16,525 nt of DNA from Cytophagales bacterium (GTDB taxonomy: Bacteria > Bacteroidota > Bacteroidia > Cytophagales > Cyclobacteriaceae). Numbering within the stretch: position 1 is the stretch's first letter; every line of letters begins with the position of its first letter. Location: positions 1 through 16,525 of the forward strand of contig DNTA01000046.1 of assembly GCA_003500135.1 (NCBI GenBank), written 5' to 3'. Positions 5,909 through 13,184 of the stretch are shown piece after piece. The position numbers and the translations under genes are program-made. The notes below the pieces were generated by a model. That model did not search any database. It was given only the letters and a program-made list of their open reading frames with translations, and was not told the origin of the DNA.

Positions 5909-8900
5909 ATGAGCAATATCGTTTTTATAGATACTGAGGTGGACGTTAAAAGTAAAAACATCCTTGATTTTGGAGGGACTACAGAGAATGACTTAAGGGT
6001 ACATTCAAATTCAGTTTCTGATCTAATAAATTTTATCAGTCAAAAGGAGTATATATGTGGCCATAACATTATAAAACACGACTTACCGTTCATTGAAAGA
6101 GCTATAAATAGGACTATTTCAGACATCAAGACCATTGACACTTTATATTTATCCCCGCTATTATTTCCTACCAAGCCGTATCATGCTCTCTTGAAAGATG
6201 ATAAGCTTCAAACCGAAGAATTAAATAATCCATTAAACGACGCAATAAAAGCTAGAGACTTATTTTATGATGAAATATCAGCATTCCAGGAAACCAATAA
6301 TGAGTTAAAGCAGATTTACTTCGCTTTGTTAGGTGATAAAAAGGAATTCCAATGGTTTTTTGATTTTAATAATTATTCAATCCCCGACATCAATATTGTC
6401 AATCTGATAAAACTTCGGTTTTCGGATAAAATATGTCAAGATGTTAATTTACACAAATTGGTTCTAGAAACGCCGGTAGAATTAGCATATTGTTTAGCTA
6501 TAATAAATTGTGAAAGTAGGTATTCAATAACTCCACCTTGGGTAATAAAGAATTATCCGGAAATTGAAAGAGTTATGTATTTGTTGCGAAACAATCCTTG
6601 CCTGCAAGGTTGCACTTATTGCAATAAATCTCTTGATGCAAAAATTGGATTAAAGAAGTTTTTCGGGTTTGATTCCTATAGAACTTATGGTGGCAAGACT
6701 TTGCAGGAGGATGCTGTAAAAGCAGCGATTAACCATAAATCGATTTTAGCAGTATTTCCTACCGGAGGAGGTAAGTCGGTAACCTTTCAGGTTCCCGCAT
6801 TGATGAGTGGTGAAAATGTAAAGGGCTTAACGGTTGTAATTTCCCCCCTTCAATCCTTAATGAAAGACCAGGTAGATAATCTGGAAAATTCAAATATTAC
6901 AGAAGCTGTTACTATAAATGGTTTACTTGACCCAATTGAAAGGGCAAAATCTTTATGGAGAGTTGAAAATGGGTCTGCTTCAATTCTATACATCTCACCT
7001 GAATCCCTTCGGTCAAAAACAATCGAACGACTATTACTTGGTAGAAATGTAGTTCGGTTTGTTATTGATGAAGCGCACTGTTTCTCATCATGGGGGCAGG
7101 ATTTTAGGGTTGATTACTTATATATTGGAGATTTTATAAAAGCATTGCAAGAAAAGAAAAATCTTGAAAATGGAATACCAGTTTCTTGTTTCACTGCAAC
7201 CGCGAAGCAAAATGTAATTCAGGATATTAAGGATTATTTTCAAAACAAACTATCGTTACAATTAGAAACCTTTAGCTCTAAAGCAACGCGTACCAATCTC
7301 AAATATAAAGTGATTCCGAAAAAGAATGATGAAGATAAATATAATGTATTACGAAATCTGATTGATGGTAAAAAGTGCCCAACGATTATTTATGTTTCCA
7401 GAACAAGAAAAGCGTACCAAATTGCTGAACGATTATCAAATGATGGATATCTGGCGAAGCCTTATCATGGTAAAATGGAAAAGCAGGAAAAGTCGAAAAA
7501 CCAAGATGCATTTATACGGGGTGAAGTAGATATTATCGTGGCAACATCTGCTTTTGGAATGGGGGTAGATAAAAAAGATGTCGGGATGGTTATTCACTAC
7601 GAATTGTCGGACTCTTTAGAAAATTATGTTCAAGAAGCTGGTAGAGCGGGACGGGATGAGAATATTACGGCTGATTGTTATGTACTTTTCAATGAAGAAG
7701 ACTTAAGCAAGCATTTTATTCTACTCAATCAAACCAAGTTGAATATAAAAGAGATTCAACAAATTTGGAAAGCAATAAAAGATATTACCCGTTTTAGGTC
7801 AAATGTATCTAATTCTGCATTAGAAATTGCCCGTAAAGCAGGGTGGGACGATAATGTAGTTGAGATTGAAACAAGAGTTACGACTGCAATATCGGCATTG
7901 GAAGAAGCAGGATATCTTAAAAGAGGGCAAAATATGCCCCGGATTTTTGCTAACAGCATCTTGTCAAAAAATGCACATGAAGCTATTGAAAAAATAAACT
8001 CGTCAGAAAATTTTAATGCGAAACAGAAACAACAAGCGGTTAGGATTATCAAGAAGCTTTTTTCGACAAAAAGTAGAAAACAAGTAACTGATGAAGCCCC
8101 AGAATCAAGGATTGACCACATATCAGATCATTTAGGAATATTAAAAGAGGAAGTTATTAATGTTGTTAATTTATTGCGTGAAGAAAAAATATTAGCGGAC
8201 ACTAAAGACTTAACCGCTTTTATTAAAAGAGGAGAAAATAAAAACCACTCACTAAGCATTGTAAACTCATTTAGTAAAATAGAGCGATTTCTTGTATCTC
8301 AATTTGAAGAACAAGAAAAGTCATTTCACATTAAAGAGCTCAACGAACAGGCGGAGGAGAATGGGTGTGAAGATGTTACTCCTAATAGGATAAAAACCAT
8401 AATTAACTTTTGGGTGATTAAAAACTGGATTAAGAGGAAGCAACACGATTTCTCAAGAAATCATTTAACAATATTATCCAATTATTCAGAAACGGGATTA
8501 AAAGAAAAATTAGAAAAAAGGCACGAATTAGCCTGTTTTATTGTTGATTTCCTTTACTTAAAAAGCGCGCAAAATTTATCTTCTGATGAGAAAAATCAAG
8601 GTCAGGTTTTGGTCGAATTCTCGGTTCATGAGCTCAAAGAAGAATATGAAAAACAAAACGCTTTGTTTAAGCTAAATGTAAAACTTAAAGATATTGAGGA
8701 TGCTTTGTTTTATTTGTCCAGAATTGATGCGATAAAAATTGAAGGGGGATTCCTTGTAGTTTATAATAAACTAACCATTGAACGACTTGAACTGGATAAT
8801 AAAAAAAGATATAAAACGGAAGATTATCAAAAACTAAATCAGTTTTATGAAAATAAAATCCAGCAGATTCATATAGTTGGAGAGTATGCAAAAAAAATGA

Positions 8901-10732
8901 TTCACGATTATAAAGAAGCTTTACAGTTTGTTGACGATTATTTTCAATTAAACTATACTTCTTTTCTGAACAGGTATTTTAATGTTAGTAGACAAAATGA
9001 GATAAAAAGAAATATTACTCCCACAAAATTTAAACAACTTTTTGGGGATTTGTCACCCGCTCAATTAAGTATCATAAAAGACAACAGCTCTCAATATATA
9101 GCTGTGGCAGCCGGGCCAGGTAGTGGAAAAACAAGAGTATTGGTACATAAGCTTGCATCCTTATTGCTTATGGAAGATGTAAAACACGAACAACTTCTAA
9201 TGGTTACTTTTTCAAGGGCTGCTGCAACTGAATTTAAGAAACGCCTGCTCGATTTAATTGGAAATGCTGCCAGTTTTATCGAAATAAAAACATTTCATGC
9301 ATATTGTTTCGATTTATTAGGACAAGTGGGTTCAATCGAAAAATCACAAACGATTATTCGCAAAACAGTTGAGAAAATCAATAATAAGGATATCGAGCCC
9401 AACCGCATTACAAAAACTGTTTTGGTTATTGACGAAGCCCAGGATATGGATAGTCATGAATTTGGGTTAATAGAAGCATTAATGGAGCAGAATGACGAAA
9501 TGAGAATAATTACCGTAGGAGATGATGACCAAAACATTTACGAATTCAGAGGTTCCAGCCCTAAATATTTGGAACAATTTATTACTGGATATAAAGCCAA
9601 AAAAGTCGAATTAATTGAAAATTATCGAAGCAAGGCAAATCTTATAGAGTTTTCAAATCAGTTCGTAAGAAAAATTACGCATCGACTTAAAGAAACTCCA
9701 ATTATCCCACATACAAGCGAGACCGGAATATTAAAATTAATTAAGTATTCCAGCGCTAACCTAATTGAACCTGCTGTAAATAGCATATTATCTTCCGCTT
9801 TGAAAGGAACTACTTGTGTTTTAACGCAAACAAACTCTGAGGCATTACATATAGAAGGACTTTTATTAAAAAATAATCTGCCGGCAAAGCTTATTCAAAC
9901 CAACAATAGCTTCAGCTTGTACAACCTATTAGAAGTACGATACTTTATAAAACAGCTATATTTTTCTGAGGATAAATATATTATTCGCGAAAATAACTGG
10001 AAATCTGCCAAAAGAAGCCTTTGGGATAAATATAAGAACAGCGCTAAGATTGATATTTGTATTAACCTAATCAAGGAATTTGAATTAAGTAATCCGAAAA
10101 AGAAATATCAATCTGATTTTGAGGTTTTTGTGAGGGAATCAAAATTCGAAGACTTTATTAATACTACAGGAGAAACAGTATTTGTTTCAACTATTCATAA
10201 GGCTAAAGGTAAAGAGTTCGATAATGTTTTTCTAATGCTTAATGGTTTCCATCCTGTTAACGATGAGAAAAAAAGACTGCTATACGTTGCAATGACAAGA
10301 GCTAAACAAAACCTTACAATTCACTTAAATGGAAATTACCTTGATGATCTTTCTTGTCAAAATATCCAACGAATAAAAGACGATTTTCCATATGAACCTT
10401 CATCCCTGCTGGTGATGCAATTATCTCATAAAGATATATGGTTAGACTATTTCATTTCCAAACAGCATATTATTATGAACCTAAAAAGTGGTGATGAGCT
10501 GATTGCCAATAATGATGGTTGTTCTGACAAAAACGGAAATCGGATATTAAAATTTTCAAATAGCTTTAAGGAGAAAATTACCGAATTTGAAAACAAAGGT
10601 TACAAACTATCGGATTCAAAAATTAACTATATAGTTTATTGGAAGAAAGAAGAATTTGAGGATGAGATTCTAATAATTTTACCGGAATTGAGGTTTATAA
10701 AGCACGACGCCTTAACAAGCGGTCATAAATAA
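5909..10732 (+). CDS. Giant fusion helicase: DEDD exonuclease-like + RecQ + UvrD-type helicase
   Basis: 1607 aa. Residues 1 to about 130 resemble a DnaQ/RNase T-type 3'-5' exonuclease: FIDTE (Asp8, Glu10), GHNIIKHD (51-58) and NPLNDAIKA (107-115, Asp111). The position where DEDDh enzymes carry His before the last Asp is Asn here. A Cys cluster (C231-x3-C235-x2-C238) links to RecQ. RecQ motifs: Walker A FPTGGGKS (283-290), DEAH (387-390), FTATA, and arginine finger QEAGRAGRD (575-583). The RQC zinc cysteines are not seen; a winged-helix-like segment (ISALEEAGYLKRGQ) follows. From about 1050 comes a complete UvrD/Rep-type superfamily 1 helicase: AAGPGSGKT (1067-1075), DEAQD (1175-1179), GDDDQNIYEFRG (1204-1215), STIHKAKGKEFD (1427-1438), LLYVAMTRAK (1457-1466). 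ATP-driven strand separation by both motors plus end trimming is inferred. The start is the first ATG after an in-frame stop at 5888. The gene is strongly A+T-rich. Confidence 0.95.
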   Translation: MSNIVFIDTEVDVKSKNILDFGGTTENDLRVHSNSVSDLINFISQKEYICGHNIIKHDLPFIERAINRTISDIKTIDTLYLSPLLFPTKPYHALLKDDKLQTEELNNPLNDAIKARDLFYDEISAFQETNNELKQIYFALLGDKKEFQWFFDFNNYSIPDINIVNLIKLRFSDKICQDVNLHKLVLETPVELAYCLAIINCESRYSITPPWVIKNYPEIERVMYLLRNNPCLQGCTYCNKSLDAKIGLKKFFGFDSYRTYGGKTLQEDAVKAAINHKSILAVFPTGGGKSVTFQVPALMSGENVKGLTVVISPLQSLMKDQVDNLENSNITEAVTINGLLDPIERAKSLWRVENGSASILYISPESLRSKTIERLLLGRNVVRFVIDEAHCFSSWGQDFRVDYLYIGDFIKALQEKKNLENGIPVSCFTATAKQNVIQDIKDYFQNKLSLQLETFSSKATRTNLKYKVIPKKNDEDKYNVLRNLIDGKKCPTIIYVSRTRKAYQIAERLSNDGYLAKPYHGKMEKQEKSKNQDAFIRGEVDIIVATSAFGMGVDKKDVGMVIHYELSDSLENYVQEAGRAGRDENITADCYVLFNEEDLSKHFILLNQTKLNIKEIQQIWKAIKDITRFRSNVSNSALEIARKAGWDDNVVEIETRVTTAISALEEAGYLKRGQNMPRIFANSILSKNAHEAIEKINSSENFNAKQKQQAVRIIKKLFSTKSRKQVTDEAPESRIDHISDHLGILKEEVINVVNLLREEKILADTKDLTAFIKRGENKNHSLSIVNSFSKIERFLVSQFEEQEKSFHIKELNEQAEENGCEDVTPNRIKTIINFWVIKNWIKRKQHDFSRNHLTILSNYSETGLKEKLEKRHELACFIVDFLYLKSAQNLSSDEKNQGQVLVEFSVHELKEEYEKQNALFKLNVKLKDIEDALFYLSRIDAIKIEGGFLVVYNKLTIERLELDNKKRYKTEDYQKLNQFYENKIQQIHIVGEYAKKMIHDYKEALQFVDDYFQLNYTSFLNRYFNVSRQNEIKRNITPTKFKQLFGDLSPAQLSIIKDNSSQYIAVAAGPGSGKTRVLVHKLASLLLMEDVKHEQLLMVTFSRAAATEFKKRLLDLIGNAASFIEIKTFHAYCFDLLGQVGSIEKSQTIIRKTVEKINNKDIEPNRITKTVLVIDEAQDMDSHEFGLIEALMEQNDEMRIITVGDDDQNIYEFRGSSPKYLEQFITGYKAKKVELIENYRSKANLIEFSNQFVRKITHRLKETPIIPHTSETGILKLIKYSSANLIEPAVNSILSSALKGTTCVLTQTNSEALHIEGLLLKNNLPAKLIQTNNSFSLYNLLEVRYFIKQLYFSEDKYIIRENNWKSAKRSLWDKYKNSAKIDICINLIKEFELSNPKKKYQSDFEVFVRESKFEDFINTTGETVFVSTIHKAKGKEFDNVFLMLNGFHPVNDEKKRLLYVAMTRAKQNLTIHLNGNYLDDLSCQNIQRIKDDFPYEPSSLLVMQLSHKDIWLDYFISKQHIIMNLKSGDELIANNDGCSDKNGNRILKFSNSFKEKITEFENKGYKLSDSKINYIVYWKKEEFEDEILIILPELRFIKHDALTSGHK

Positions 10733-10895
10733 TGCCATGTGTTGTGGTAAAATAGAAATCAGTGTATTCATTAAATATAGCTTCTAACTACTAAGTAAGT
10801 GTTTCAAAAACCTATGCTAATCATATTTTCAAAGGTTCAATTCTTTCCGAATTAGCGCTATACTAAAAAAGGCAAGGATACAAACCATTTAAATT

Positions 10896-11297
10896 ATGAA
10901 ATGCAGTTCTTTTTTAATTTTGATATTTCTCCTTACATCCTGCAATCTAATGAAAAATAATGAACAAACCGAGGCTGATAAATTCTGGACAAAATATTTG
11001 GAAGCATTAAAAAAAATGGACGCCGAATATTTAATTGAAAACTCTTTTGATTCCATTCAATGCGGCGACTGTGCAATTGAATCAATTAACCCGTCTGAAT
11101 TTTACAATTCCCGAGAGTTCTTCAATAACCATTTTGATAAATTAATGAACCAAGCAATTTATCAAAGTAAATATTCAATTTATGATAATAACGACACGGT
11201 CAGAATCAACTATAATTTCGGGAATAGTAATCAAATATACACGCTGGTTAGAATAGAGAACAAATATAAATTTCATGGAACGTTTCCAGTACCATAG
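10896..11297 (+). CDS. Small lipoprotein of unknown function
   Basis: 133 aa. A short hydrophobic signal ends in the lipobox LTSC (13-16), so Cys16 should be lipidated and the protein anchored to a membrane. The mature part begins with FWTKYLEALKKMDAEYLIE, and the protein ends in strands (DTVRINYNF, IYTLVRIENKYKFHGTF). This layout is common in NTF2/SnoaL-like domains, but I cannot name a family. A CGDC (Cys56, Cys59) is present. It lies 163 nt after the helicase stop on the same strand, probably under separate control. The base composition is as A+T-rich as the helicase. The downstream sequence (acggttgccagc) leads into an inverted repeat and the right IS21-like end. It is real by its lipobox, codon use and length; the function is unknown. 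Confidence 0.75.
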   Translation: MKCSSFLILIFLLTSCNLMKNNEQTEADKFWTKYLEALKKMDAEYLIENSFDSIQCGDCAIESINPSEFYNSREFFNNHFDKLMNQAIYQSKYSIYDNNDTVRINYNFGNSNQIYTLVRIENKYKFHGTFPVP

Positions 11298-11324
11298 GAC
11301 AAAAAACGGTTGCCAGCAATTAAG

Positions 11325-11361
11325 CTCCAATGATATTCGATAGTGCCGCGGTACATTGGAG
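11325..11361. repeat. Inverted repeat CTCCAATG / CATTGGAG
   Basis: Perfect 8-bp arms at 11325-11332 and 11354-11361 around a 21-nt loop that contains CCGCGG. No U-run follows, so it is not a standard terminator for the lipoprotein gene. It lies 33 nt from the IS21-like end. Confidence 0.5.
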
Positions 11362-11393
11362 TCTCGAAAGTATTCGGGTTAATTTCAACCTCC

Positions 11394-11442
11394 GGCTAAT
11401 CCGGTTCAAATTGTGCCAGTGCTTTCGTTTCAAACTGCGCCA
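11394..11442 (-). mobile_element. IS21-like terminal sequence, right (inverted)
   Basis: Read on the minus strand this begins TGGCGCAGTTTGAAAC and, 24 nt on, TGGCACAATTTGAACC, and ends GGATTAGCC. It matches 2352-2400 at 38 of 49 positions in inverted orientation. The repeated-unit layout is that of IS21-family ends; in my memory this side is the closer match to Bacteroidota IS21 elements. No transposase is adjacent. Confidence 0.65.
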
Positions 11443-11550
11443 GTGAAATTATTCAATGTCTTTTCTTCCCTTTTGTTTCATTTTGGTAAAATCTACAAAT
11501 CACTAAATCATCCAATCATACTCTTTTCCCTTCATTGAGCTAAAATACAT

Positions 11551-11591
11551 TCCGACTTCTCCATCCCTTTCCATTTTAAATCCTGGTGGCT
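11551..11591 (+). repeat. 41-bp direct repeat, copy 1 (upstream of esterase)
   Basis: Matches 13012-13052 at 38 of 41 positions, same orientation (tccgacttctcca ... cctggtggct). The two copies bracket the esterase gene exactly. Confidence 0.9.
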
Positions 11592-11641
11592 ATATTCAGG
11601 GAAAACTTTTAAAATAAAGTTTTAGTGTTACCCATTATAAA

Positions 11642-12898
11642 ATGAAAACTTCCGCATTAATTGTTTTATATACATTGGGTTTAGCCCAGTTATTCGGACA
11701 ATCAAATGATATATCCATACAAAAAGATTCGATTAATTCGACCAATATGGGATATGTAATGAATTATTACGTTCACGTCCCAAATAATTATATCTCACAA
11801 CAAAATAATAAGTTTAATGTCATTTATCTGCTGGATGGAAATCCGCAATCAAAACTGTTTGATTTAGTAAGAGCAAATTTTAGTTATCCTAACAATGATT
11901 GGTATTTCAATTTTCCACCTTTTATCCTGGTAGGTATTGATCCCAAAAATCGCTCTCAGGAATTCACCCCTGAGACGAATGATATAAAAACTGTGAACAA
12001 TTATCTGTTTAAAACATATGGCTATGGAAGAGCAGATGATTTTTTAAACTTTTTACAGCATGAATTATTCCCCCGGATCGAAAAGGAATATAACGTAACC
12101 AATCATCGGTTGGGAATCGGACATTCATTAGGGGGTACATTTTTGATGTATGCATTAAATACAAGACCATCACTGTTTAATGCTTATTTTTTATTCAGTC
12201 CGAACCTTGAATATGGGAATAAACAACTGGTAAAGACTTTTGCAACTTTGGGTATAGAATCCGTTAAAGATAATTTCCTATATATCTCTATAGGCGATGA
12301 TCCGAATTATGAATCAAAATTTAAACCTGCTATTGAAAATTTGGATTCTGCAATCAGAACCAAAGATTATCAAAATTTTATTTGTAAAATTGACTATTTA
12401 ACCCATTGCAATCATTCCGAATCGCCTCAAATATCTTTGCCTCCGGCGATATCGGAATACAAAAAACTATATCAATGGCCTTCCGTTTCTCAGCGTGAAT
12501 ATTTCTTATCGAATGCAAAAGGTTACTTAGATGAAATAAAGAATTATTACACAGAAAAGACAAAGATCTTAGGCTATCAGTATGAACCGGGTATTGATAT
12601 AATCAATAATGAGTTTGTTTACTATGCCTTAGATAAAAATAAAATGAAAGAGGCATTAGAGGTCATTAACTGGGGAATAGAATTATATCCGGATAATTAT
12701 TTTACACATTCTTTGTACCTCACAAAATCTTATGTGCTGGAAAAAATGGACGCAAATAAAGCGGCGATAGAAAGTTGTAAGGTAGGCCTAACCATTTTGA
12801 AATCAAATAAGGAAAAGATGTATCCGGAGGATTATCAATATGCTTTTGATGATTTAACTAACCGAATGAATGAATTATTAAATCAAAACAGCGAATAA
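11642..12898 (+). CDS. Secreted alpha/beta-hydrolase (esterase-like) with C-terminal TPR-like tail
   Basis: 418 aa. Residues 1 to about 19 are a signal peptide (ALIVLYTLGLAQLFG, cleavage near Q20). The catalytic domain is of the putative-esterase type (esterase D / Fes-like): YVHVPNNY then NVIYLLDG at about 43-66, FILVGID (94-100), and nucleophile elbow GHSLGG (160-165, Ser162). A candidate acid lies in SIGDDPNYESKF (Asp219 or Asp220) and a candidate His in NHSESP (His258). From about residue 335 the helices (MKEALEVINWGIELYPDNYF; DANKAAIESCKVGL) look like tetratricopeptide repeats. Related proteins hydrolyse acyl esters or siderophores in the periplasm or outside the cell; the substrate here is unknown. 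The TonB receptor 286 nt downstream could be a partner in uptake, but separate promoters and the flanking repeats argue for an independent unit. Confidence 0.88.
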   Translation: MKTSALIVLYTLGLAQLFGQSNDISIQKDSINSTNMGYVMNYYVHVPNNYISQQNNKFNVIYLLDGNPQSKLFDLVRANFSYPNNDWYFNFPPFILVGIDPKNRSQEFTPETNDIKTVNNYLFKTYGYGRADDFLNFLQHELFPRIEKEYNVTNHRLGIGHSLGGTFLMYALNTRPSLFNAYFLFSPNLEYGNKQLVKTFATLGIESVKDNFLYISIGDDPNYESKFKPAIENLDSAIRTKDYQNFICKIDYLTHCNHSESPQISLPPAISEYKKLYQWPSVSQREYFLSNAKGYLDEIKNYYTEKTKILGYQYEPGIDIINNEFVYYALDKNKMKEALEVINWGIELYPDNYFTHSLYLTKSYVLEKMDANKAAIESCKVGLTILKSNKEKMYPEDYQYAFDDLTNRMNELLNQNSE

Positions 12899-13011
12899 TC
12901 ACGTAGAGAGCGTGACCAGTGCTTACGGATGAAGTGTACCAATCAAAAGATAAGTATAGCATTTTTCAGCCCTTTGAATATAAATCATCATTTACATTCC
13001 TTAAAAAATCA

Positions 13012-13052
13012 TCCGACTTCTCCACCCCTTTCCATTGTAATTCCTGGTGGCT
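13012..13052 (+). repeat. 41-bp direct repeat, copy 2 (downstream of esterase)
   Basis: Partner of 11551-11591 (38 of 41). The unit between corresponding points is 1461 bp. It lies about 77 bp upstream of the receptor's -33 element, so the ancestral receptor leader may have contained a single copy. Confidence 0.9.
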
Positions 13053-13128
13053 GCTAACATAAAATCTTTTGTACCATGCTCTGGTGTGGCAGAAATGGGT
13101 GGGTTTGTAAAACTGATAAAAATCATTA

Positions 13129-13157
13129 TTTGTAATTAGTCTAAATTAATACCTTTG
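13129..13157 (+). promoter_or_regulatory. Predicted promoter of the TonB-dependent receptor gene
   Basis: TTTG (13129-13132), a 17-nt spacer, then TACCTTTG (13150-13157), an exact TAnnTTTG. The start codon follows 28 nt after the -7 element, leaving a short leader. No iron-box palindrome was recognised. Confidence 0.65.
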
Positions 13158-13184
13158 CCGTATTGTTTCCCTTAATTCAGCTCA

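Larger units (their letters stand above)
11298..11641. other. Intergenic region with IS21-like end and repeats
   Basis: 344 bp without a gene. It holds an inverted repeat (11325-11361), the right IS21-like end (11394-11442), the left 41-bp direct repeat (11551-11591) and a small hairpin, AAAACTTT / AAAGTTTT (11602-11609 and 11616-11623), just upstream of the esterase. No TAnnTTTG promoter is evident. Confidence 0.5.

Noticed and set aside
12899..12915. TCACG / CGTGA hairpin after the esterase as a terminator
   Set aside because: The stem is only 5 bp with no U-run.
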